Source: Eubacteriales bacterium mix99
GTDB lineage: Bacteria > Bacillota > Clostridia > Caldicoprobacterales > DTU083
DNA: 64,000 bases
Assembly (NCBI GenBank): GCA_038396605.1
Contig: CP121690.1
Location: forward strand, 1,458,500-1,522,499
Direction: 5' to 3'
Position 1 is the first letter of the stretch, and each line of letters starts with the position of its first letter. Both the position numbers and the translations under genes were made by a program. The notes beneath the pieces are model-generated. The model was not told where the DNA came from and made no database searches. It saw nothing but the letters and a program-made list of their open reading frames with translations. Shown piece by piece: positions 1 to 8,385 of the stretch.

Positions 1-72
1 TTGCGATTAAGAATCATTTGTTTTCTGTAACTATCTGTATTATGAAGAAGAAGGAAGAAGGAGGGAATCGAA

Positions 73-1566
73 ATGAATCTATTGTTGGTTGATGATGAAA
101 GAGCGGTACGTGAAGGAATGGCAAGAAAGATAGAAAAGAAGTTTGATATCAGGGTATCTGCAGCCGCGGACGGTAAAGAAGCGTATAATTTATTCTGTAC
201 AAATCATTATGAATTCATTATGACGGATATTAGGATGCCTGTTTGGGATGGCCTGGAATTGATAAAAAGAGTAAGAGAAGAATCAAGCAATGTAATGATT
301 ACTGTGTTTACAGCATATGCTGACTTTAATTATGCGCAGAAAGCAATTAAGTACCATGTAAACAATTTCCTTGTAAAACCGATTTCCGTAAATGCATTGT
401 TAAAAGAAATCGGCAATTTGATTCAAAGCAATAATGAACTGCAAAGGAATCTAAGACTGAAAAAGGAATCTTACTACACAGACTTGCTTCATGGGCTTGC
501 AATGCCATCTCCAAAAGAAGAAAAGCTGCTTTCGCTAGTATTTGGATTTAAGCTGTTTGGGACGGGAGATGATAAAACTGATTTCTCACCGCTGGACTCC
601 GGGCTGATTTATTACGCTTTAAAAAATGTCATGTGGGAATTGTCCTTCAACATATATGAGAAAGTTCAATGGCAGATGGTGAAAGAAACAAACAAACAGT
701 TTTTTTTGATCTTTTTATACCGAGAGGAAATTTCAAGAAGCAAAGTGTTGGAATACGAACGCAATATTAAAGCTGTTGTGACAGAATTGGAACATGTTTT
801 GAACGTAGAACTGCAATTAAATGCTACAATGGTTCAGGATGCGGCTTGCTATTTCAAAGATATTTATCGGTGCTATCTACATCTAAGTGATCAGCTCGAA
901 CATATATCGGTACAATGTCTGATGATCGACCATTTAAGCAGTGAATTTGGCGCTGAAAAGGCAATGGCTTCTGCTGTAAAGAAAAAAGACTTTACGCTGA
1001 TCCATCACATTATTTCTGAATTATATACGGATAAAGAAGACACTTATCATTTAAAATGGAGGTTGATTCGGATGCTTCAGTATCTGTATATCAGTTTTGA
1101 AGACCTTTTTACACAAATTCATATAAGTTTTAAAGACCTTCTGGCCATGTTTGATTTAAAGCATAATGATAAGTCTCTTTCTGATATAGAAGATAAGATA
1201 AAGGCAATCAGTGGGATGTTATCTAATAGGAACATAAAATCAATGCATCCAATTATCCGTTCTATAGAGAAAGATATTCGAACGGATCTTTCCAATACGC
1301 CATTGTTGAAAGAATATGCAGAAAAGTACCATATGAACAGTGCCTATCTGAGTGAGTTGTTTGTAAAAGAAATGGGAGAGTCTTTTTCTGAATTTGTAGC
1401 GGGAATAAAGATTGAGGAAGCAAAGAGGCTTCTTATGATACCTTCCATTAAAGTTTATGAAGTAGCAGATTCCCTTGGATATGTAGATGGCCGGTACTTT
1501 AGCCAGATGTTCAAACGATTCACAGGAAAAACCCCCAAGGAATATCAAGGCATATGTGAGATTTAA
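73..1566 (+). CDS. YesN-type response regulator (REC + AraC-like HTH)
   Basis: Transcription regulator of a two-component system, probably controlling the adjacent sugar-binding protein gene. The N-terminal receiver domain (about residues 1-120) has the acidic pair Asp7/Asp8, the phospho-acceptor Asp52 in the TDIRMP motif and the conserved Lys in FLVKP. A long middle region (about 125-390) has no motif I recognise. The last ~100 residues are an AraC-type double helix-turn-helix ending in the typical SLGYVDGRYFSQMFKRFTGKTPKEY signature (read from about residue 467). The start is supported by an AGGAGGG site ~8 bases upstream. At 497 residues the length is normal for YesN proteins. A partner YesM kinase is not visible downstream, so it probably lies upstream of the window. 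Confidence 0.93.
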   Translation: MNLLLVDDERAVREGMARKIEKKFDIRVSAAADGKEAYNLFCTNHYEFIMTDIRMPVWDGLELIKRVREESSNVMITVFTAYADFNYAQKAIKYHVNNFLVKPISVNALLKEIGNLIQSNNELQRNLRLKKESYYTDLLHGLAMPSPKEEKLLSLVFGFKLFGTGDDKTDFSPLDSGLIYYALKNVMWELSFNIYEKVQWQMVKETNKQFFLIFLYREEISRSKVLEYERNIKAVVTELEHVLNVELQLNATMVQDAACYFKDIYRCYLHLSDQLEHISVQCLMIDHLSSEFGAEKAMASAVKKKDFTLIHHIISELYTDKEDTYHLKWRLIRMLQYLYISFEDLFTQIHISFKDLLAMFDLKHNDKSLSDIEDKIKAISGMLSNRNIKSMHPIIRSIEKDIRTDLSNTPLLKEYAEKYHMNSAYLSELFVKEMGESFSEFVAGIKIEEAKRLLMIPSIKVYEVADSLGYVDGRYFSQMFKRFTGKTPKEYQGICEI

Positions 1567-1637
1567 CAATCTTTAAAAAAGATTTTGCGTATAAAAATGG
1601 AATTTGGATGGAACGACGAGAGTCGGGAGAGGAATTT

Positions 1638-2939
1638 ATGAAAAAGATAATTGCTATATGTCTATTACTTTCAGTATTCATGGTTTCCTGTAGGAAGGAA
1701 AATGTAGATCAGTGCAAGGTCCTTTCCATACATCAACAAAACACTCTTTCCGTAATGTCGTGGCGTCAGGAAGATGCGCCGGCTATGAAAAATTTAATAG
1801 ATGACTTCGAGAGATCTCATCCGGGCATTAAAATGGAAATGGAATGTGTTTCCTTACCTCAATATGCGCAAACGATACAGGTGCGTTTAAGCAGTGGAAC
1901 CGGGGTATCCGATGTTATTTTTCTAAAACCAGATTTGGACTTTTTTCTTTCCCTTACAAACAGGAAGGCTCTTCTCGATTTGTCAGAATGCGACTTTTTG
2001 GATCAGTACCCGAAGGAATTATCCTCTGTTTATGCGGTAAATGAAAAGCAATATGGCATTCCGTATACTGCAAATGTTATAACAACCATCTGTAATAAGG
2101 AAGTTTTGAACAGATTTGATTTGCAAATGCCAAGATGTTGGGAGGAAACAGAGAAGATATTTAACTTCCTAAAAAAGTCAGGTGTCGTCCCCATTGTTTG
2201 CGGTGGAGAACAGACAGATGATATGGATAAAAGTTATTTGCCCATTTTTTTGGCGAATGCAGAACAATATCGCTATCAATCTGCAAGAATTTTCTTTTAT
2301 TATGTCCATACGCAGCAAACCGGTGATATTCTTAGTAATGATATGGTACAGAGTTTCTTAGAGTGTATGAAATCGTTGGCGGATTCCGGTTATTACCCAG
2401 CTGAAAATTTGAATTTATCCAAAACACAAGCAACAGAATTATTTGCAAATGGTAAGGCGGCTTTTTTACTTGGGGATACAGCCTCTGTTTCCACGATATA
2501 TTCTTATAATCCGGACTGTGAGTTTGAGTTTTCTCAACTGCCAATGGAATTTGGTTCTTTAACCGGATATAAGTCAATCGGAACTGTGTTGGGGATTGGG
2601 TCAGATACGCCTGCAAGGGAGGAGTGCAAAGAATTTATTTCGTATTTAAGTCAGCCTGAAGTGGCAACCGCATACGGCGATGCCATTAATCAATTGGTTC
2701 TTGTAAATGGAGTGACCCCACAAAACGAGATGTGTTTAAAAATTAAGGATTTGTTTGATCAGAAGTTATCGTTTGATCCTGCAGCCTGTGTATCAAATTA
2801 TGAGAGTTGGTATCGGAAACCATTTAATGATTTGGTGGCAAGGGTAATTTCAGGACAGCCGGTGAAACTTGCATTGGAATATGGGAAAAAGGCATATGCC
2901 GAACTGATAGCAGTTACCAAATATATTATTTTACCATAG
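1638..2939 (+). CDS. ABC transporter extracellular solute-binding lipoprotein (family 1)
   Basis: Substrate-binding lipoprotein of a sugar ABC importer, 433 residues, 71 bases after the YesN gene. The chosen ATG follows a GGGAGAGG site; an upstream in-frame ATG at 1608 would put 10 polar residues before the signal. The N-terminus is a lysine pair, a hydrophobic run and VSC (lipobox-like, Cys about residue 18). The body has the bacterial extracellular solute-binding pattern: the DDFERSHPGIKMEME segment, GTGVSDVIFLKPD, YGIPYTANV and a C-terminal helical part. No permease follows; the next ORF is cut after 21 codons and the region then turns into insertion-sequence debris. It is either an orphan binding protein or the sensing accessory of a YesMN system. 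Confidence 0.85.
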   Translation: MKKIIAICLLLSVFMVSCRKENVDQCKVLSIHQQNTLSVMSWRQEDAPAMKNLIDDFERSHPGIKMEMECVSLPQYAQTIQVRLSSGTGVSDVIFLKPDLDFFLSLTNRKALLDLSECDFLDQYPKELSSVYAVNEKQYGIPYTANVITTICNKEVLNRFDLQMPRCWEETEKIFNFLKKSGVVPIVCGGEQTDDMDKSYLPIFLANAEQYRYQSARIFFYYVHTQQTGDILSNDMVQSFLECMKSLADSGYYPAENLNLSKTQATELFANGKAAFLLGDTASVSTIYSYNPDCEFEFSQLPMEFGSLTGYKSIGTVLGIGSDTPAREECKEFISYLSQPEVATAYGDAINQLVLVNGVTPQNEMCLKIKDLFDQKLSFDPAACVSNYESWYRKPFNDLVARVISGQPVKLALEYGKKAYAELIAVTKYIILP

Positions 2940-2970
2940 TATAGTAATCAAGAAAGGCGGAAGTCTAGTA

Positions 2971-3036
2971 ATGAAATACAAAAATAAGCTGTTAGTTTGT
3001 GTGCTTATAGATTTGTATACGGATAGCCATATATAA
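2971..3036 (+). pseudogene. Cut-off start of a downstream gene (21 codons)
   Basis: An ATG with an AAGGCGG site 8-14 bases upstream opens a 21-codon frame starting MKYKNKLLVCVLIDLY and then stops. The basic N-terminus and hydrophobic run look like the start of a membrane protein, such as the next gene of the upstream operon. Sequence beyond about 3040 no longer looks coding and carries insertion-sequence remnants, so I read it as the surviving 5' end of a destroyed gene. It could also be a chance ORF. Confidence 0.3.
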
Positions 3037-3163
3037 TGCACTGGCTCATTGATGGATCGGGGGATCAGGGTAAACTTGACAGGGGGTAAAAATATAGTTA
3101 TAGGCTAGAACCTTGAAAGTTCAAAAAAAGCAGAAGTTAACCAGAAACATTCTCTCGATGAGT

Positions 3164-3226
3164 ATTCCGAACATTCAGAGCCAGTGAGTCCGATATAAAG
3201 AGCCACCCATTCCGAATATGAGAGCC
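3164..3226 (+). repeat. Three imperfect ~20-bp repeats like IS21 terminal repeats
   Basis: Three units lie about 22 bases apart (3164-3183, 3187-3205, 3209-3226), each of the form (A)TTCCGAA-AT..AGAGCCA. Short multiple repeats of this kind are known at IS21-family ends. No istA or istB is nearby, so if correct this is one orphan end of a lost element. The rest of 2940-3257 shows no gene. Confidence 0.4.
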
Positions 3227-3257
3227 ATGTCTGTTAAAAGGCTGTTTGTTGCGACAC

Positions 3258-3451
3258 GATCCTGCCCCAAACTCCGTAGAAATTGAGAATGACAGCTCCA
3301 AGTAATTCTGATAGAATAAAGTTGTTCAAAGCAATAAACTATCAAAAACAAAGGAACTGTCATAATGAAAGCATATCAGGAGATAAGGGATCCGTCAATG
3401 AGAATCGAAATAATAAACAGCACAGCACTGCATGAAAAAGCACGATAGGGC
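3258..3451 (+). mobile_element. IS256-family remnant (transposase 5' end only)
   Basis: The first ~190 bases of an element closely related to the intact copy at 9298-10729, in the opposite orientation. It keeps the terminal repeat (GATCCTGCCCCAAACTCCG), the untranslated leader and the first ~28 codons from the ATG at 3365 (MKAYQEIRDPSMRIEIINST). Similarity stops at a TAG within the codons matching HEKARYG. The rest of the transposase is missing and DNA leading to the methyltransferase module follows. From 3452 to 3570 I see nothing recognisable. Confidence 0.75.
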
Positions 3452-3570
3452 TTTTCCCCAATATCTACGTAAAAAAATAAATTGCATTTTTTAACATGCA
3501 AAATCGGAGATATAGAAAAGGAAGGCTCAGGCGAAGGGTAGAAAAAGTCGAGCTTTCACAGGAAATTGTC

Positions 3571-3599
3571 TTGATTTTGCAGTTTGATAGTGTTATAGT
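3571..3599 (+). promoter_or_regulatory. Sigma-A-type promoter of the restriction/helicase module
   Basis: TTGATT at 3571-3576 and TATAGT at 3594-3599 are separated by 17 bases, close to the housekeeping consensus, and lie ~45 bases before the HTH gene. Short ATAGT/ACTAT arms at 3595-3599 and 3617-3621 could be part of an operator for the HTH protein, but this is weak. Confidence 0.5.
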
Positions 3600-3643
3600 T
3601 TATAAAGTGATTCTATACTATGACAGAAAGCGAGGTAAATGTC

Positions 3644-3859
3644 ATGGCCATAAGCTATAAAAAATTATGGAAGCTTTTAATAGATCGCGATATGAAAAAG
3701 AAAGATTTGCAGCAGATCGCAGGTATCAGTTCTGCTTCAGTTACGAAGCTGGGGAAAAAGGAGAATGTTAATACAGAAATAATTGAAAAGATATGTAAGG
3801 CATTCCAATGCGATGTGAGTGACATTATGGAAATGACGGAAGACAATCAAAAGAATTGA
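3644..3859 (+). CDS. Small Cro/CI (XRE, YozG-like) HTH regulator
   Basis: A 71-residue, single-domain helix-turn-helix protein. LQQIAGISSASVTKLGKKE is the HTH core and NTEIIEKICKAFQCDVSDIME is the usual C-terminal helix pair of the YozG-type family. The start at 3644 is chosen because GAGGT lies ~8 bases upstream; an in-frame ATG at 3620 has no good site. It is first in the module and ends 52 bases before the methyltransferase. In type II restriction-modification systems, a small Cro-like C protein in this position delays endonuclease expression until DNA is methylated; the same job is inferred here, not shown. Confidence 0.85.
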   Translation: MAISYKKLWKLLIDRDMKKKDLQQIAGISSASVTKLGKKENVNTEIIEKICKAFQCDVSDIMEMTEDNQKN

Positions 3860-3911
3860 TTGGTATAGATCAAGAAATGCTCTGTCATTTATATATAACG
3901 GAGGAAATTTG

Positions 3912-4901
3912 ATGAGCAATAATGTCTTAATTGTAAAAGACGAACCTAAGATATCTAAATCATTAAAGACCGACAATATTATCTTTAAAATGGATGTTGA
4001 AAAGGTACTTGATGCATTACCTGAAGAGCCGATCTTTGATCTTGTTGTAACTTCACCGCCATATGATATTGGGAAATCATATGAGAAGAAAATGCCGCTT
4101 GATGAATATGTAAATTGGCAAAAAAGGATTATCAAAAAGATATACCTCCGTCTGAAAGATACAGGAAGTATTTGCTGGGAAGTGGGCAATTATATTAATA
4201 AGGACGGTTCAATAATCCCTTTAGATATTGCTTTGGATCCAATCTTCCGAGAATTAGACATGTTTCTTCGAAATAGGATTATCTGGCATTTCGGTCATGG
4301 TCTACATAGCAAGACCCGTTTCAGCGGCCGATATGAAGTAATAATGTGGTATACAAAATCGGAAGATTATGTGTTTAACCTTGATCCAGTCCGCATTCCA
4401 GCTAAATATCCAGGAAAACGTCATTTTAAAGGGCCCCACAAGGGGGAACTTTCGGGGAATCCTCTCGGAAAGAATCCAGAAGACGTGTGGGATGATATAC
4501 CAAACGTAAAGAGTAATCATATAGAAAAAACCATCCATCCATGTCAATTTCCTGTCGGACTTATTGAGAGGCTTGTGCTTTCAATGACAAATGTGGGGGG
4601 CCTAGTCTTTGATCCGTTTGCAGGTGTCGCATCGTCAGGTGTTGCTGCGATAATACACAATCGAAACTTCTGGGGATGTGAAATAGTAAATGATTATGTT
4701 GAAATTGGAAGAGATCGCTTACAGCAGTCCATAAATGGGACTATTAAATACAGAGAAAATAAACCTATTTACGATCATGAAAAGAGTAATCTCTCAAAGG
4801 TTCCAGAGGAGTGGAAGAGAAAGAAGGCGATTGATCATGGTAACTGCAACCCACAGTCACTGCGACGGAATATCGATTGTTCCAGTAGAATATGTAAGTG
4901 A
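3912..4901 (+). CDS. Beta-class DNA methyltransferase (TSPPY type, probably N4-cytosine)
   Basis: Modification enzyme of the module, 329 residues. The catalytic motif TSPPY is at 47-51 and the SAM-binding motif FDPFAGVASSG is near residue 232, so catalytic motif IV precedes motif I as in the beta class. TSPPY rather than DPPY favours N4-cytosine methylation, although some N6-adenine enzymes also have it. HPCQFPVGLIERLVLS just before motif I is typical. A TTG lies directly upstream, but the ATG at 3912 after GGAGG is preferred. Its last 22 codons overlap the start of the endonuclease gene. BglII (AGATCT) and BstYI (RGATCY) endonucleases are paired with m4C enzymes, so a GATC-centred target is a reasonable inference. 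Confidence 0.9.
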   Translation: MSNNVLIVKDEPKISKSLKTDNIIFKMDVEKVLDALPEEPIFDLVVTSPPYDIGKSYEKKMPLDEYVNWQKRIIKKIYLRLKDTGSICWEVGNYINKDGSIIPLDIALDPIFRELDMFLRNRIIWHFGHGLHSKTRFSGRYEVIMWYTKSEDYVFNLDPVRIPAKYPGKRHFKGPHKGELSGNPLGKNPEDVWDDIPNVKSNHIEKTIHPCQFPVGLIERLVLSMTNVGGLVFDPFAGVASSGVAAIIHNRNFWGCEIVNDYVEIGRDRLQQSINGTIKYRENKPIYDHEKSNLSKVPEEWKRKKAIDHGNCNPQSLRRNIDCSSRICK

Positions 4902-5301
4902 ACTCTGCACTGTTATCGAAGGCTACAAGAAGAAGCTCGGCTTTTATAAGATTTCTGATTTTAAGAAATATCTGATACCTTCAATAAAAAGGCACGGTTG
5001 GTCAGATGAATATTATCTGGATAGAACTTCAAAAATAACGATCACGTCAGTGAAGGATAAAACTGGCCTATGCATTCAAACAGGAAATATGGCGAGAGTG
5101 TATGCTGATCTGTTGAAACTTCAGGCTCTCTTTTCTCGGAGAACAATAGACTCTGGAATTCTTATACTTGCTACTGTAAAATGCGGTAGGCAATTTGGAG
5201 GAAACGTAGCATCATATGAGCGAGTTCTTCGTGAGCTGGATATATTTGACAAGGTGGTCACTATGCCGCTGGTGGTTATCGGTTTTAACAACGAAATTTA
5301 A
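4837..5301 (+). CDS. BglII/BstYI-like type II restriction endonuclease
   Basis: A 154-residue protein overlapping the methyltransferase 3' end. I assign it from features shared with the BglII family: an N-terminal HSHCDG block (residues 6-11), KRHGWS (51-56), the LCIQTGN strand (78-84), the helix RVYADLLKLQALF, TIDSGILIL, GGNVASYERVLREL and a C-terminal MPLVVIGF strand. BglII itself uses an acidic Asp...Glu-x-Gln metal site; here the Gln is present (Gln81) but the Glu position appears to be Cys79, so cleavage activity is uncertain. It is shorter than BglII (about 220 residues); an ATG at 4777 would add 20 residues but has a poorer context. The assignment rests on remembered family patterns, not a search. 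Confidence 0.7.
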   Translation: MVTATHSHCDGISIVPVEYVSELCTVIEGYKKKLGFYKISDFKKYLIPSIKRHGWSDEYYLDRTSKITITSVKDKTGLCIQTGNMARVYADLLKLQALFSRRTIDSGILILATVKCGRQFGGNVASYERVLRELDIFDKVVTMPLVVIGFNNEI

Positions 5302-5314
5302 TGGGAGGCTAATC

Positions 5315-6592
5315 ATGGAGTTACAAGATTTGGAACAGCTCGGCGTGAATATTATCAAGCGAACAACCGAGATAGATGCGAAAACCAAAGGCGTGCCTGG
5401 TACGCATCCTATCGAATTTAGGGGGAACCCAGAGAAACTTCCTGTAATTAGGGTCCGGCTTGGATTTCCAGTATATCGGCTAAAGAATGGCCGTACAAGT
5501 ACATACCAGCTGGAGTACCTTGCGCTTCATCCTGATCTTCCGGATGACTTTTTCAAGAAGGATAATGATGCCATTACGGCACAAAAGGCTCAGCATGAGG
5601 TCCTTGGGCAACTCGTCGATGAAGAGAATCTCTTACAGTCATTTAAGGAGAAGGAGCAGCAGGTTCAGCCATTGATCTGCACAAATACAGGTGTTGTTGT
5701 AAATGGCAACCGACGTCTATGCGCGTGGCGAACCCTGTATTTATCCAATCCAATGCGGTATAAAAACTTTGAAACCATTGAAATTGCTATTCTTCCTGAA
5801 TGCGATGAAAAGGAAATAACTGTTCTTGAAGAAAAGCTTCAGATTCAAAAGGAAAAACGTGCTGAATATAAATGGCATGCTAAGGCAATGATGGCACAGC
5901 AGAGGGAGCAAAGCGGTACGAAGCACGCGGATGTTGCCAAGGCCTTTGATCTGAGCTCTCAGAGATTAACTATTCTTGTCGATGCAAAAAACTATGCAGA
6001 TAAATATCTAAAGACTATTGGAAAGCCGAATCAGTGGTCGTTAGTCGATAAGGATTACTATGCCTTTGAAAAGCTCGTAAAGAACATTAAGCAATTTAGC
6101 AATCAAGGTGATCAGGAACTGTTTGAGACGCTTGTGTTTAGTATGATTTCTCAAAGGAGTTCTAATGGACGTCTATACGACGTTATCGATGATGTAGCAG
6201 AACATTTTAATGCGTTAAAAGCAAAATTAGCAGCAAAAAATTACATCAGTGTCGATACTAAAAATGACTTGGGCTTGGATATTCTCGCAGGAGAGCACAT
6301 TGAGGAAGATGTCGGCAGTAAGGTCGCTGATGTAATTCGTACGTCCGATGACGAAGAAAAAGTCATGATCGTAAAGCACGTTATGGATGTAATCGAGAGT
6401 GAAAAGGCCATAAAAAGTGAGATGGAAGCGGCTAACTACTTAATGAAGCAGGTGTCAAAAGCTTCAAGCATATTAAAAGCTGCTGCTGATCAGGCTTTGA
6501 ATGAAAATTCCGAAATAGATGGCGTTCAGGATCAATTGGATTCCATAAAACAAGCCGTTGAGGAAATAGAGACATGGCTGAAGGAAAGATAA
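5315..6592 (+). CDS. ParB/Srx-like domain protein of the module
   Basis: A 425-residue protein starting 13 bases after the endonuclease, with GGGAGG as ribosome site. The key landmark is VNGNRRL at 129-135, the GxRR-type nucleotide-binding motif of ParB/sulfiredoxin-fold domains, preceded by a helix-rich segment and a strand (PLICTNTG). Residues ~170-250 contain EEKLQIQKEKRAEYKW and an HTH-like DVAKAFDLSSQRLTILV. The C-terminal third is acidic, helical and without motifs. It is not chromosome partitioning ParB: there is no parS-type HTH pair and no ParA neighbour. The following helicase start overlaps its stop (TAATG), so the two are translationally coupled. A DNA-loading or recognition role for the helicase is inferred. 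Confidence 0.7.
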   Translation: MELQDLEQLGVNIIKRTTEIDAKTKGVPGTHPIEFRGNPEKLPVIRVRLGFPVYRLKNGRTSTYQLEYLALHPDLPDDFFKKDNDAITAQKAQHEVLGQLVDEENLLQSFKEKEQQVQPLICTNTGVVVNGNRRLCAWRTLYLSNPMRYKNFETIEIAILPECDEKEITVLEEKLQIQKEKRAEYKWHAKAMMAQQREQSGTKHADVAKAFDLSSQRLTILVDAKNYADKYLKTIGKPNQWSLVDKDYYAFEKLVKNIKQFSNQGDQELFETLVFSMISQRSSNGRLYDVIDDVAEHFNALKAKLAAKNYISVDTKNDLGLDILAGEHIEEDVGSKVADVIRTSDDEEKVMIVKHVMDVIESEKAIKSEMEAANYLMKQVSKASSILKAAADQALNENSEIDGVQDQLDSIKQAVEEIETWLKER

Positions 6593-8385
6593 TGAAATGG
6601 ATTATTGATTATGACGGGGTCCGGGATTCTGCCATAGTATTAACTGATTCTACAGAGGATATTCTGTGGAGCACATTTATCCGGATCATGTCTACTTTCT
6701 CGACATCTTTTCAGCAACAGGGAAAGCAATTATTTATTCCCATAAGGACTTTCCTTTCCTTGCGGAGGAATATTGCTCAATTTCTCACTAATCACCATGA
6801 TGAGATATCCGTTTCCTTCACTAATTCTATCAGCGAGAAGTTATCGAGAATAAACACCAGGTCTTACAATACCGCATTGAAATCTACGCCCTTAAGCAAG
6901 GATGTGGTACTTAATAAATTGCGGGCAATTGGATTCCGTCGTGAACTTACAGATAATCAATTGCGAAATGTGTGTAAACTCGGTTCCTTGCCAGCAGGGG
7001 CATCGTTCTCTGTACCTGGAGCAGGCAAAACGACGGAAGCGCTTGCCTATTATTTTTATAATGCAAAAGTCAACGACAAGCTGCTTGTTGTCGCACCTAA
7101 AAATGCATTTGGCGCATGGGAAGAGCAAATACAGGATTGTGTGGGGGACCTTCAATTGCAGTTCATTCGTCTTCGTGGTGGATATACCGCAATTGACAGG
7201 CTATTAAGAGATAAACCTAAGCTTATGCTCATTACATACCAGCAGTACGCAAGGGTGACGGATATTATCAATCGTTATCTAGAGCAGAATTCGGTCTTTA
7301 TGTTTCTTGATGAAAGTCACCGAATTAAAAGTGGCTTTCATGGAGTTACTCCTGAAGCTATTCTCTCTTCTTGTACTCTGCCAGTACGTAAACTGATTCT
7401 CAGTGGTACGCCTATGCCGCAAAGTGTAGCGGATCTAATTCCGCAGTTCACTTTTTTATATCCAGACAGGCAAACCGATGCAGATTCAGTCGTCCATCAA
7501 ATACAACCGGTGTATGTGCGAACCACAAAAGCAGAACTCGGATTGCCTGAAGTAAACCGCAAAACTGTAATGCTGGATATGTCCTCATTACAGCTAGAAA
7601 TATATAGGTCCTTAAAGTCCGAAATGAAGCGGCAGCTTATTCCCATACTTTCCGATGCGTCCAAATCCTCACTTCGGGAACTCGGAAAACGGATCATAAA
7701 AGTAGTTCAGTTTGTGTCCAATCCTTCGCTGTTAGCCTCTGATATGGACTATGTGTTTGATCAGAGGATAGGAGAATTATTAGCAAAAACTGATGGGCCA
7801 AAAATAGATTATGCTTGTAATAGAGCGATGGAGTTAGCCTCGCAAGGCAAGAAAGTCATCATCTGGTCCCAGTTTGTGAGAAACGTTGAAATAATAAGTG
7901 ATCGATTAAAGTTCCTTGGGGCAGATTTTATCCATGGTGGAGTCGATACTGGTGACGAGGAAGAAAGCGATACTCGTGAATGGAAGATTAAGCAATTTCA
8001 TGAAAATCCTGAAAAAATGGTATTAGTAGCTAATCCTGCTGCAGCTTCTGAAGGAATTAGCTTACATAAGATCTGCCAAAATGCAATATATGTAGATAGA
8101 TCATTTAATGCTGCGCACTACCTTCAATCTGAGGATCGTATACATAGGCTTGGGCTTAAACCTGATCAGCATCCGGAAGTAGAGATACTTGAATGTAAAA
8201 ATACGATAGATCAAGTGATAGATCGTCGTTTGAGACAAAAAATAAATCTGATGGCGCAGTCATTAAATGATACTTCTTTAAATGTTGATACGGTTCACTA
8301 TGATCCGGACATTGATGTTGAAGAGTCCTTATCTATTGATGATATAGAAGAAATCGAGCGATACTTTGGAGACGATAGTCTATGA
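6592..8385 (+). CDS. SNF2/superfamily 2 helicase-like ATPase
   Basis: A 597-residue two-RecA-domain motor. Visible motifs are the Walker A GAGKT (143-147), the Walker B/DEAH-like DESH (240-243), LILSGTPMPQ (motif III), a second RecA domain with VIIWSQFVRNVEI, ASEGISLHK (motif V) and QSEDRIHRLG (motif VI, near 514). The order and QxxRxxRxG ending are typical of the SNF2 group, which translocate on double-stranded DNA rather than unwind it. The start at 6592 is preferred over 6574 because AAGGAAAG is correctly spaced and the ATG overlaps the upstream stop. The extra N-terminal ~120 residues are module-specific and unrecognised. The acidic C-terminus ends in ATGA overlap with the next gene. Confidence 0.88.
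   Translation: MKWIIDYDGVRDSAIVLTDSTEDILWSTFIRIMSTFSTSFQQQGKQLFIPIRTFLSLRRNIAQFLTNHHDEISVSFTNSISEKLSRINTRSYNTALKSTPLSKDVVLNKLRAIGFRRELTDNQLRNVCKLGSLPAGASFSVPGAGKTTEALAYYFYNAKVNDKLLVVAPKNAFGAWEEQIQDCVGDLQLQFIRLRGGYTAIDRLLRDKPKLMLITYQQYARVTDIINRYLEQNSVFMFLDESHRIKSGFHGVTPEAILSSCTLPVRKLILSGTPMPQSVADLIPQFTFLYPDRQTDADSVVHQIQPVYVRTTKAELGLPEVNRKTVMLDMSSLQLEIYRSLKSEMKRQLIPILSDASKSSLRELGKRIIKVVQFVSNPSLLASDMDYVFDQRIGELLAKTDGPKIDYACNRAMELASQGKKVIIWSQFVRNVEIISDRLKFLGADFIHGGVDTGDEEESDTREWKIKQFHENPEKMVLVANPAAASEGISLHKICQNAIYVDRSFNAAHYLQSEDRIHRLGLKPDQHPEVEILECKNTIDQVIDRRLRQKINLMAQSLNDTSLNVDTVHYDPDIDVEESLSIDDIEEIERYFGDDSL

Noticed and set aside
5315-6592. Chromosome-partitioning ParB
   Set aside because: Only the GxRR-type motif is shared; there is no ParA, no parS-like site and the context is a restriction module.
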